Positions 1-7,629 of a stretch of 64,000 nucleotides of DNA are shown here, in pieces. The notes beneath the pieces were generated by a model. The model saw only the letters and a list, made by a program, of their open reading frames with translations. It ran no database searches and was not told the DNA's origin. The position numbers were made by a program, and so were the translations under genes. The stretch comes from Streptomyces eurocidicus (lineage in GTDB: Bacteria > Actinomycetota > Actinomycetes > Streptomycetales > Streptomycetaceae): assembly GCF_002891295.1 (NCBI RefSeq), contig NZ_LGUI01000009.1, forward strand, positions 186,001 to 250,000, written 5' to 3'. How positions within the stretch are numbered: the stretch's first letter is position 1; every line of letters begins with the position of its first letter.

Positions 1-1310
1 GGTTCGGCGAGCTGCTCGGAGAGCCGGTCGGTGAGCTCCTGGTGCTGGGCGCGCAGGGCCTCGCGCTCCTCGGCGAGGGTCCGCCGGGAGGCGACGAGCC
101 GGGTGCGCTCGCCCTCCAGGACGGCGATGCGTTCCTGCATCCGGTGGGCGGTCTCGCGGAGGACGTTCACGGAGCGCACGGTCTCGGCGAATTCGTCATC
201 GCGGCCCTTGAAGGCGATGGGCCGCTCGGCGGCGGGGTCGGCGCAGACGCGGCGGGCGCCGAGGCGCAGGACGTCGAGCGGCCGGGTGACGGAGCGGCCG
301 GCGCGGACGCCGGCGACGAGGGCGGTCAGCAGGCAGAGGGCCGCGGCGGCGGCGCGCAGCTCCAGGTCGGTCAGGGCGCCGCCGCGCAGCCGTTGGACGC
401 GCTCCAGTTCACCGGCGGCGAGGACGGATTCGACGCCGCGCATCCGGTCGAGGCGGACGGTGAGGGCGGTGCGGACGGGGTCGGCGGGGCCCTCCGGCGC
501 GGAGTCCCCCAGGAGGCGGGTGAGCTGGCCCTCGGCGACGGTGACCTCGGCGCCGCTGACCGTACGGTCGTAGGTGTCACGGGCGCCGGCCCCGGCGAGC
601 CTGCGGAAGTCGGCGACGGCGTCCTGCTCGCGCTGGGCGGTGCGCCGGGCGGCCGCGGCGAAGGCCGCCCGCTGTCCCGGCTGCGCGTCCCCGCTCTGGG
701 CGGGCTTCGCCGTGAGGGCGGCGAGGAGCAGGGCGCGGGTGGCCGACGCCTCCTCGACGGCGCGGCCCAGGGGCAGCAGGGCCGCGGGGCCGCCGGTGCC
801 GGCGGCGTCGCCCGCGCGGTGCAGGGCCTGGACGGTGGTGGTGTAGGCGGTATGGACGGCGAGGGCGTCGCCGCCGCCGGTGAGCGCCTGTTCACGGGTG
901 GCGGGGAGGCCGTCGAGCAGCCTGCGCACGGAGGCGGGGGCGGCGGGGAGGTAATCCTCGATCTGCCGGTCGACGAGGGCGCGTTGGTCCTCGGAGACGC
1001 CGGCCGGAGCGGTGTCGGCGCGGCCCGCCGCCACGTACTGGGTCATGGCGTCGCGTTCGTCCGCGAGGGAGTGCGCGAGGGCGAGCGCGGGGCCGGTGTC
1101 CTCGGCCCGGGTGACGAGCCTCCGGGCCTGGTCGAGTTCACGGGCCGCGTCGACGACGCCGAGGGCGCTCGCCCCGAGGACGGCGAGGGCGGTGACCGCG
1201 ACGGAGGCGGTCAGCCGGTTACGCACCCGGGCGGTGCGCTCCCGCACCGCCGTGGACCGCTGTTCACGCTCGCCGCCCCGAAGCCGCTTCTTCCGCACCG
1301 GTGCTCTCAA
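1..1310 (-). CDS. Nitrate/nitrite-sensing (NIT) type sensor histidine kinase, N-terminal part (runs off the window)
   Basis: Open reading on the minus strand from a TTG at 1310, with the purine-rich GAGAGAAGA just upstream, to the window edge, giving about 437 visible residues. A basic N-terminus leads into one membrane segment (about residues 30-52), then a long Ala/Leu/Arg-rich helical extracellular region of the kind found in NIT sensor domains. A second hydrophobic segment follows near residues 325-345, and then a HAMP-like stretch and coiled coil. The kinase core lies outside the window, so kinase activity is inferred from the architecture common in streptomycetes. An in-frame GTG at 1298 or 1355 could be the true start. 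The region upstream carries a perfect 15-bp palindrome. No partner regulator is visible. Confidence 0.6.
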   Translation of the reverse strand, partial: MRAPVRKKRLRGGEREQRSTAVRERTARVRNRLTASVAVTALAVLGASALGVVDAARELDQARRLVTRAEDTGPALALAHSLADERDAMTQYVAAGRADTAPAGVSEDQRALVDRQIEDYLPAAPASVRRLLDGLPATREQALTGGGDALAVHTAYTTTVQALHRAGDAAGTGGPAALLPLGRAVEEASATRALLLAALTAKPAQSGDAQPGQRAAFAAAARRTAQREQDAVADFRRLAGAGARDTYDRTVSGAEVTVAEGQLTRLLGDSAPEGPADPVRTALTVRLDRMRGVESVLAAGELERVQRLRGGALTDLELRAAAAALCLLTALVAGVRAGRSVTRPLDVLRLGARRVCADPAAERPIAFKGRDDEFAETVRSVNVLRETAHRMQERIAVLEGERTRLVASRRTLAEEREALRAQHQELTDRLSEQLAE

Positions 1311-1406
1311 TCTTCTCTCGTCCCACCCCTGGTACTGATTTGACCCTTTCAGCACCTCTGAGGGGCAGGCGCCCATCAACCGCCCGGCCACTCGAAGGAG
1401 TGAATA

Positions 1407-1421
1407 TCAATTTGAAATTGA
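1407..1421. promoter_or_regulatory. 15-bp perfect palindrome, candidate operator between the divergent sensor kinase and PP2C genes
   Basis: TCAATTTGAAATTGA is a perfect palindrome around a central G in an AT-rich patch that stands out from its surroundings. It lies about 95 bp upstream of the NIT kinase start and about 135 bp upstream of the phosphatase start, so a bound repressor could affect both. The binding protein is unknown. Confidence 0.45.
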
Positions 1422-1555
1422 CCATCGACATATGTCAGGGGGTCACATGACCACCGCCGACGAGCAAGGGCGGTACGTCACTTCAAGAACGCTTCGGCGG
1501 CCGACAGGATGCGCGCCCGCAGTCGTAGATTTCCGACATCCGGCACACTGACCTC

Positions 1556-2329
1556 ATGCGCATCGAACTCGCCACCCACCCGGGGGAACCGCACCACCCG
1601 AACGAGGACTTCGTGTCCGTGGCCCTGCCGGCCTCGGGTAACGGTGGGGCGCTGGTCCTGCTGGACGGGGTGACCCCGCCGCCCGACGGCGACACCGGCT
1701 GTGCGCACGGCGTGCCCTGGTTCACCGCCCGGCTGGGCGGCGCGCTGCTCGAACTCGCGGGTTCCCGCCGGGACATGACGCTCGCCGGCTGCCTCGCCGA
1801 GGCCGTCTCCCGCACGGCGGGCGCCCATCGCGACGGCTGCGACCTCACGCACCGGCGCACCCCGCAGGCCACGGTGGTCGTGGCGCGCTGGGACGCGGAG
1901 CGGGTGGAGCACCTGGTGCTCTCCGACTCCGCCCTGCTGGTGGCGGCCCCGGACGGCACGGTCACGCCCGTCCTGGACGACCGGATCGACCGGCTCGCCG
2001 CGCTGGGCCCGGTCACGGACGCGCAGCGCAACGCCGAGGGCGGTTTCTTCACGGCCGCCGCGGACCCGGCCGTCGCCGCCCGCGCCGTGACGGGCGTACG
2101 GGCCCGCGCGGAGGTCAGGGCCCTCGCCGCGGTCACGGACGGCGCGGGCCGCTGGGTGGAGGTCTTCCGCGAGGGCGACTGGGCGGCCTGCTTCGGCGTG
2201 CTGGCGAAGGAGGGGCCGCAGGCCCTGATCGACCGGGTCCGGGAGGCGGAGCGCGCGGACCCGGAGGGGCGCGCGCACCGCCGCGGCAAGCCGCACGACG
2301 ACGCGACGGCGCTCTACGCGGAGCTCTGA
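1556..2329 (+). CDS. PP2C-family-like protein phosphatase
   Basis: 257 aa, start ATG. Acidic metal-binding positions of the PP2C fold can be placed: HPNEDF (Asp18), LLDGV (Asp37-Gly38), LSDS near residue 123, VTDGAG near 194, and a C-terminal PHDDATAL motif near 247. This matches the soluble PPM-type Ser/Thr phosphatases common in Streptomyces, which hydrolyse phospho-Ser/Thr using two divalent metals. No membrane or sensory domain is attached. The gene is divergent from the sensor kinase and convergent with the MarR gene. A 34-codon reading frame (1447-1551) with a G-rich ribosome site ends four bases before it and might be a leader. The substrate is unknown. Confidence 0.8.
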   Translation: MRIELATHPGEPHHPNEDFVSVALPASGNGGALVLLDGVTPPPDGDTGCAHGVPWFTARLGGALLELAGSRRDMTLAGCLAEAVSRTAGAHRDGCDLTHRRTPQATVVVARWDAERVEHLVLSDSALLVAAPDGTVTPVLDDRIDRLAALGPVTDAQRNAEGGFFTAAADPAVAARAVTGVRARAEVRALAAVTDGAGRWVEVFREGDWAACFGVLAKEGPQALIDRVREAERADPEGRAHRRGKPHDDATALYAEL

Positions 2330-2366
2330 CCGCCGGAACGCGCCCCCGCCCGGCCCCGCGCCCGGG

Positions 2367-2861
2367 TCAGCCCTCGGCGCTCACGTTCAGCTGGCGCAGC
2401 AGGCGGGCGAGCTCCGCGACCTCGCCGCGATCCCAGTCGGCGAGCTTGCGCACGTACTGCTCCCGGCGGGCGTCGCGGACGCGGGTGAAGCGGGCGCGAC
2501 CCTCCTCGGTGATCCGCACCAGGGAGGCGCGGCCGTCGGCCGGGTCGGGTTCGCGGGCGACGAGCCCGAGGTCGCACAGGGCGCGCAGCTGGCGGCTCAT
2601 CGTGGCCTTGCCGACGCCGAAGTAGCCGGCGAGGTCGGTGGCGCGCTGCTGCCCGGCGTCCTCCAGGCGGACCAGCAGGCCGTAGGCCGCGGGTTCCAGC
2701 TCGGGGTGGACGGCGCGGGCCATCTCGCCGGAGGAGGCGCGGGCGCGGCGCAGGAAGACGGCCAGCTCCCGTTCCAGCGAGAGGTATGCCTGGTCCATAC
2801 CACTGCCGTCCTCGGCGCGCGGTCCGCCCTCCTCGGCGGGCGGCTCTGTCGTCTGGTGCAC
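2367..2861 (-). CDS. MarR-family transcriptional regulator
   Basis: 164 aa from a GTG at 2861, chosen because GGAGAGG lies seven bases upstream. An internal ATG at 2798 has no such site. The centre carries a MarR winged helix-turn-helix: helices around TDLAGYFGVGKATMSRQL and a wing with the family DPADGR motif before SLVRITEEG. MarR proteins are dimeric repressors released by small ligands or oxidation. The gene is divergent from the secreted muramidase gene, with a TGAAAGTTTCA palindrome between them, so it probably controls itself and perhaps the muramidase. The inducer cannot be read from the sequence. Confidence 0.85.
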   Translation of the reverse strand: MHQTTEPPAEEGGPRAEDGSGMDQAYLSLERELAVFLRRARASSGEMARAVHPELEPAAYGLLVRLEDAGQQRATDLAGYFGVGKATMSRQLRALCDLGLVAREPDPADGRASLVRITEEGRARFTRVRDARREQYVRKLADWDRGEVAELARLLRQLNVSAEG

Positions 2862-2891
2862 GTCGGGCCCTCTCCGGCTCTTTCCGGCTGG

Positions 2892-2902
2892 TGAAAGTTT
2901 CA
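2892..2902. promoter_or_regulatory. Candidate MarR operator
   Basis: TGAAAGTTTCA is a perfect 11-bp palindrome set inside a looser GGCTGG...CCAGCC repeat, about 30 bp upstream of the marR-like GTG start. Its position and symmetry suit an autoregulatory MarR site. Assignment is by position only. Confidence 0.5.
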
Positions 2903-3026
2903 TCCAGCCACGGCTCGTCACCGCAGCTACGTCAGTATTTCGCAGGAATAGACCAACGGCGGCACCGCGTCCCTCTATGCCTGGCGCGTCCGCACTCATA
3001 ATTTTGGGTATGACATGGTCACACCA

Positions 3027-3036
3027 ATGACGTCAT
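3027..3036. promoter_or_regulatory. 10-bp palindrome ATGACGTCAT ahead of the muramidase gene
   Basis: A perfect palindrome located 50 bp upstream of the chosen muramidase start, next to a second short dyad (TGACATGGTCA, 3010-3020). It could be an operator or part of the promoter. Nothing in the sequence identifies its binding protein. Confidence 0.25.
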
Positions 3037-3086
3037 TTCCGATTCGGCGTCCTTCCACCGTCGTACGAGCTGCCCGGAGGCATCCC

Positions 3087-4013
3087 ATGCCCGAGCTCAG
3101 ACCAGACCAGGCCCGACGCACCCACGACACGTTCCGCGGTGCCCGGCCGCTATCGGCCGTCCGGCCCGCCCGCTCCTTACGCCCCGTCCGTTCCGTTCTC
3201 TCCCTCCTCGCGTTCCTCGCCTCGCTGGCCCTGCTGGTCGTCCTCCCCGGACCCGCCGGCGCCGCCACCCCGGACACCGCGCGCGGCAAGCCGCCCACCC
3301 ACCCCGAGCGGCACTGGCTGGGTTCCACGCTCCGGTCCCACGAGAAGCCGGCCGCCCCGGACGGACCCGGCCCGATCCCGCCCCTCGCCGCCGTCGAGGG
3401 CGTGGACGTGAGCAGCCACAACGGCAACGTCGCCTGGTCCACCCTCTGGGACAGCGGGGTCCGCTTCGCCTACTCCAAGGCCACCGAGGGCACCAGCTAC
3501 ACCAATCCCTACTTCGCCCAGCAGTACAACGGCTCGTACAACGTCGGCATGATCCGCGGCGCGTACCACTTCGCACAGCCCGCCAGTTCCAGCGGCGCCG
3601 CGCAGGCCGACTTCTTCGCCTCGCACGGCGGGGGCTGGTCCCGTGACGGCAAGACGCTGCCGGGCGTGCTCGACCTGGAGTGGAACCCCGACGGGGCGGA
3701 CTGCTACGGCATGAGCGCGAGCCAACTGGTCGGCTGGGCCAAGGACTTCTTCACCACCTACCGGGCCCGCACCGGACGGGACGCGGTGCTCTACACCTCG
3801 ACCACCTGGTGGAAGCAGTGCACCGGCGACTACGCGGGCTTCGGTGCCGTGAACCCGCTCTGGATCCCCCGGTACGGGGCCTCCGCGGGGGAGCTCCCGG
3901 CCGGCTGGGGGTTCCACACCATCTGGCAGTACACGGACACCGGCCCGGTGGTCGGTGACCACAACCGCTTCAACGGCACGTACAGCAGGCTCCAGGCACT
4001 CGCCAACGGCTGA
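3087..4013 (+). CDS. Secreted GH25 muramidase (lysozyme M1 / 1,4-beta-N-acetylmuramidase)
   Basis: 308 aa from ATG 3087, with GGAGG seven bases upstream. In-frame ATGs further up lack a ribosome site. Residues 36-53 form a signal-peptide core after an Arg-rich leader, with likely cleavage near Ala59. The GH25 domain starts at GVDVSSH (Asp107) and carries the DLEW motif (Asp196, Glu198), the pattern of catalytic acids in Streptomyces cellosyl-type muramidases, which cut N-acetylmuramic acid-N-acetylglucosamine bonds in peptidoglycan. No separate wall-binding domain is visible. The gene is convergent with the M4 protease and shares a strong hairpin terminator with it. Likely roles are wall turnover or lysis of other bacteria. 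Confidence 0.93.
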   Translation: MPELRPDQARRTHDTFRGARPLSAVRPARSLRPVRSVLSLLAFLASLALLVVLPGPAGAATPDTARGKPPTHPERHWLGSTLRSHEKPAAPDGPGPIPPLAAVEGVDVSSHNGNVAWSTLWDSGVRFAYSKATEGTSYTNPYFAQQYNGSYNVGMIRGAYHFAQPASSSGAAQADFFASHGGGWSRDGKTLPGVLDLEWNPDGADCYGMSASQLVGWAKDFFTTYRARTGRDAVLYTSTTWWKQCTGDYAGFGAVNPLWIPRYGASAGELPAGWGFHTIWQYTDTGPVVGDHNRFNGTYSRLQALANG

Positions 4014-4060
4014 CGCGGGCTCCGGCCCGTAGCCGCCTTTCCTGTCCGCCCGGCAGGACG

Positions 4061-4094
4061 CCGGGCCCCCGGCCTATCGGCGCCGGGGGCCCGG
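4061..4094. terminator. Bidirectional hairpin between muramidase and M4 protease genes
   Basis: A perfect 13-bp stem (4061-4073 with 4082-4094) around an 8-nt loop, sitting between two convergent stop codons. There is no long T-run, which is usual for high-GC actinomycete terminators. Confidence 0.75.
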
Positions 4095-4114
4095 TTCTTC
4101 GTCCGGGGACGCGC

Positions 4115-6964
4115 CTAGCCGCAGTTGCCCGCCGGGCGGGTGCGGGTCACCAGGTCGGTGTAGCCGGTGGTGCCGTCGATCCACACCACCTGCTTGCCGC
4201 CGGCCGCCGCGGCCGAGGACTGCTCACCCCGGTTGCAGGAGACCCGGCCCTTGCCCGAGCCGTCGGCGGCGAACTGCCACAGCTTGGGCATCGACTCGTT
4301 GCGGTACCGCGTGTCCGGCAGCGCGGAGGTGACGGTCACCGCGTTCTCGGAGGCCGTGAGGTCGAAGGGGAAGAGGGCGTCCGCGCCCTTCTCGGCGCTG
4401 AGGTCCTTCACCCCGGTGCCGTCGAGGTTCGCCCGGCGCACGGCCAGCTGGCCCTCGTCCTTGACCTCGTCCGCGAGCCAGAAGACATGGGTGCCGTTGA
4501 TGCCCGTCTGGCCGATGGACTCCGGGTTGCCGGTCTGGCCCATCAGGGTCTTCTTACCGGTCTTGAGGTCCAGCACCTCGGTGCCGATCCGGTAGGCGTC
4601 GCCCTGCGGGTAGAGCTTCGCGTAGGCGATACGGCCGCCGCTCAGCGACGGGAGGGCGGTGCCCAGCTCGTAGCGGCCCTCGTCGACCCAGGTCGGCTCC
4701 TTGTCGCCGGTACGGAGGTAACCGACGTGCCGGCCGCCGAAGTCGTCCATCGACTCCAGGACGACGACGTCGCCCTCGATCCGCAGACCGCTGACGCCGT
4801 TGGGGGTGCTGTACAGCTTCTTGGCCAGGCCGCCCGAGAGCGGCCGGGACAGGACGTCGACGCCGGTCCGGCCGTACGCCGCCCAGACCACCGTCTTGCC
4901 GTCGGTGGCCGGGTAGACGTGGAAGCGCCCGTCGTTGGGGCTGATCAGCTTGGGCGCGCCCTCGCCGTCGGTCCGGCCGGCCCACACCGAGTACGCCTCG
5001 GAGCCGTCGTCGTTGGACTTGGACGTCGCGTACCAGCCGCCGCCGGCGCCGAGGCCCGCGCCCGCGGTGTTGAGCCGGGGCAGCAGCAGGTCGGTGTCGA
5101 CGCCGAGCGCCTGCTCCCAGTCGGGCACGATGCCGTGGGCGTTGAAGGAGCGCTTGACGACGTTCAGGTCCTTGCCGGAGACCTTGAGCGCCTTGGCGGC
5201 CGCGAGGACGGCGTTACGGCCCTCGGTGAAGCCGTCGAGCGGCGTCATGTACTCCGTCAGCGCCTTGTAGGCGATCTTGTCGGCGAGGGTGCGGCCGAGG
5301 TCCTCGCGGATGTCCCACAGAGCGCCCGAGAAGATCGTGGAGTTGAGGTGCACCCCGCCGTTGTCCTGGCCGAAGCCCACCCCCAGGAAGTTCTTGGAGG
5401 TCGTCGCGCCGTCGTTGAGGTCGCGGAAGGCGCACTCGCGCGGGCCCTTGGTGCGGCACAGGTTCTCACCGAGGAGGCCCGCGTTCGGGTCGTCCATGGC
5501 GAGGCCGGCGGCGTCCACGTCGATGGCGTTGCCGAAGTAGTCGGCGAGCGCCTCGTTCAGGGCGCCGGACTGGCCGGCGTAGACGAGGTTGGCGGTGTTC
5601 TCGACGACCCCGTGGGTCATCTCGTGGCCGACGACGTCGAGGTCGGCGGAGAGCGTCTTGTACTCGCTGTCGCCGCCGCCGTACACCATCTTGGTGCCGT
5701 CCCAGAAGGCGTTGACGTACGCGTCGCCGAACTCCGTCACGCCGACCAGCGAGTTGATGGTCATGCCCCGGCCGTCGAGGCTGTTCCGGCCATGGACCTT
5801 CTTGTAGTAGTCGTAGACCTTGCCCGCGGCCCAGTGCGCGTCGACCGCGCCGGCCTCGGTGGCCTCCTTGCCGAACTGCGGGCCGGGCGAGCCGAACTCC
5901 TTGATGCCGCCGGGCCAGCGGCCGGAGACCTCGCCGACGTCCTTGCCGCGCGCGTCCCAGGTGGTGATGAGGTTCTTGCTGGTGTCCCACATCCGGGCGT
6001 GGTCGGTCATGACGTACTCGTTGCGGGCGGTGTCCTTGTACAGGCCGAGCTCGACGGTGGTGCCGTCGTACTTGACGCCCGAGCCGAGGACGCCGGGGCT
6101 CACCCCGCCGTCGGCGGCGGCGGACCTCGCGGCCCCGGCCGCGGCCTTCGAGGCGGCCTTCTCGCGGGTGCCGTCGGTGACTCTTTCTTTACCGAAGGTC
6201 TTGATGCCGCTGTACTGGAGGACCGGGAAGCCGGCCTTCGCGTCGATGTAGACCTCGCGCAGCACGGGCCGGCCGGTGGCCGGGTCGGTGCCGCGGACGG
6301 TCACGTGGTGGGTGAGGACGCCGGCGCCCTTGGGCAGCACGACCAGGCCGCGCGCGGTGCCGGTCAGCGCCTGCGCCGCCTTGGTCCGGGCCCCCTCCGA
6401 GGCGGTGACGTCGGTCCTGTCGAGGCGGTGGCCGCCGAGGTCGCGGAGGGTGGCGGCGACGGCCCGCCGGACCGCGAGCTCCTCGCCGACCTCCGCGGTC
6501 GTGCCGACCTTCAGGCCGGTGAAGTACTTGCCGGAGGTGCCGGTGACGACGCGCTTGCCGTCCTTCCGCTCCATCCGGACGACGTACTGGCCGCCGAGGA
6601 CGTCCACGCCCCGGTGCTTCTGCTGGAGCCGCACGGTCTCCGCGGCGCCGGTGCTCTGGGTCTGCACGGGCGCGAGGTCGCGCGCCGGCCGGTCGATGCG
6701 GTAGCGGCTCTGCTTCTCGGCGAGGTGGCCGCGCGCGGCGTCGGCCGCGCTGCCGCTCGCCGGCACCGTCTCGCGGATGCCGTCCACCAGGGCGGGGGTC
6801 GCGGTGCCCGTCCCGGGGATCACCTCCGCCTTGTCCGGGGCGGGCGCGGCGGCCTGTGCGGGCATCGCGGACACGACGAGGGCGGCGGCGCCCAACAGCG
6901 CCGCCGCCCCCGCTATCCCGCTCTTCGCGGCCGGTCTTCCTGAACGTGCTCTGGGCTTACGCAA
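4115..6964 (-). CDS. Secreted M4-family (thermolysin-like) zinc metalloprotease with C-terminal propeller-like region
   Basis: 949 aa from TTG 6964, chosen because GGAGGGGG lies upstream. The signal peptide is about residues 15-38. An FTP/PepSY-type propeptide follows (to about residue 270), then the M4 catalytic domain with HEMTH at 447-451, the third zinc ligand Glu471 in NEALADYFGN, and the later GGVHLNS motif. The last 330 or so residues form repeated strand motifs (DGRFHVYPATDG, GGRIAYAKL, GGKQVVWIDG) like a TolB/beta-propeller region. Most M4 enzymes end at 500-600 aa, so the fused propeller is the unusual part and may bind substrate or surface polymers. Expected to act outside the cell after autocatalytic removal of the propeptide. 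Confidence 0.92.
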   Translation of the reverse strand: MRKPRARSGRPAAKSGIAGAAALLGAAALVVSAMPAQAAAPAPDKAEVIPGTGTATPALVDGIRETVPASGSAADAARGHLAEKQSRYRIDRPARDLAPVQTQSTGAAETVRLQQKHRGVDVLGGQYVVRMERKDGKRVVTGTSGKYFTGLKVGTTAEVGEELAVRRAVAATLRDLGGHRLDRTDVTASEGARTKAAQALTGTARGLVVLPKGAGVLTHHVTVRGTDPATGRPVLREVYIDAKAGFPVLQYSGIKTFGKERVTDGTREKAASKAAAGAARSAAADGGVSPGVLGSGVKYDGTTVELGLYKDTARNEYVMTDHARMWDTSKNLITTWDARGKDVGEVSGRWPGGIKEFGSPGPQFGKEATEAGAVDAHWAAGKVYDYYKKVHGRNSLDGRGMTINSLVGVTEFGDAYVNAFWDGTKMVYGGGDSEYKTLSADLDVVGHEMTHGVVENTANLVYAGQSGALNEALADYFGNAIDVDAAGLAMDDPNAGLLGENLCRTKGPRECAFRDLNDGATTSKNFLGVGFGQDNGGVHLNSTIFSGALWDIREDLGRTLADKIAYKALTEYMTPLDGFTEGRNAVLAAAKALKVSGKDLNVVKRSFNAHGIVPDWEQALGVDTDLLLPRLNTAGAGLGAGGGWYATSKSNDDGSEAYSVWAGRTDGEGAPKLISPNDGRFHVYPATDGKTVVWAAYGRTGVDVLSRPLSGGLAKKLYSTPNGVSGLRIEGDVVVLESMDDFGGRHVGYLRTGDKEPTWVDEGRYELGTALPSLSGGRIAYAKLYPQGDAYRIGTEVLDLKTGKKTLMGQTGNPESIGQTGINGTHVFWLADEVKDEGQLAVRRANLDGTGVKDLSAEKGADALFPFDLTASENAVTVTSALPDTRYRNESMPKLWQFAADGSGKGRVSCNRGEQSSAAAAGGKQVVWIDGTTGYTDLVTRTRPAGNCG

Positions 6965-7153
6965 GGTTTCCCCCTCCGTAGTGCCGGAACGCCGGAAAGT
7001 GCTGTGGTCGGGGGACATGCAACCGAGGGGGCCCGGGGAGATCAACGGGGCGTAAGGGGCGAGGGGCGGCTTTCGGCCGCCCGGTGCCGCGGCGCACCGC
7101 CGCGGCACCGCCCGTCCGGCGCCCGACCGGTGTCCGACCGGCGCCCGACCGGG

Positions 7154-7612
7154 TCAGCCCATCTTCTCCGCCGCGCTGCGGATCGCCTCGCGGATGCGGA
7201 AGTACGTGCCGCAGCGGCAGACGTTGGCGATCGCGTCGAGTTCGGCGTCGGTCGGGTTCTTCGTACGCTTCAGGAGGGCCACGGCGGCCATGATCTGGCC
7301 GGGCTGGCAGTAGCCGCACTGGGCGACGTCCTGTTCGAGCCACGCCTCCTGGACCGGGTGCAGCCGGTCGCCGTCGGCCAGCCCCTCGATGGTGGTGACC
7401 TCGCGGCCGGCGGCCGCCGCGACCGGTACGACGCACGGCCGGACGGCCTCCCCGTCGAGGTGGCTGGTGCACGCCTTGCAGACGTCTATGCCGCAGCCGT
7501 ACTTCGGGCCGCGGACGCCCAGCAGGTCGCGCAGCGCCCAGAGCAGGGGCAGGTCGTCGGGAGCGTCCACGGTGACGGGACGGCCGTTGACGGTGAAGGA
7601 GTGGGAGGGCAC
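7154..7612 (-). CDS. [2Fe-2S] subunit of a xanthine-dehydrogenase-family hydroxylase (IorA-like)
   Basis: 152 aa. An N-terminal plant-type ferredoxin fold carries Cys40, 45, 48 and 60. A helical domain carries Cys99, 102, 132 and 134, the two-cluster pattern of the small subunit of molybdenum hydroxylases such as isoquinoline 1-oxidoreductase. It passes electrons from the molybdenum site to an acceptor. The gene lies 17 bp downstream of the large-subunit gene on the same strand, so the two form an operon. No FAD subunit gene is present, which fits the two-subunit IorAB type rather than classic xanthine dehydrogenase. The substrate cannot be assigned. Confidence 0.9.
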   Translation of the reverse strand: MPSHSFTVNGRPVTVDAPDDLPLLWALRDLLGVRGPKYGCGIDVCKACTSHLDGEAVRPCVVPVAAAAGREVTTIEGLADGDRLHPVQEAWLEQDVAQCGYCQPGQIMAAVALLKRTKNPTDAELDAIANVCRCGTYFRIREAIRSAAEKMG

Positions 7613-7629
7613 GGGCGGGGCTCCTGGCG

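Noticed and set aside
42..1343. Long plus-strand frame opposite the NIT kinase
   Set aside because: Gly/Ala-rich with no recognisable fold. The minus strand gives a coherent sensor with a membrane segment and HAMP-like part. It is a shadow caused by high GC3.
4487..6943. 818-codon frame opposite the M4 protease
   Set aside because: It mirrors the protease codons. All motifs (HEMTH, third zinc ligand, signal peptide) are on the minus strand.
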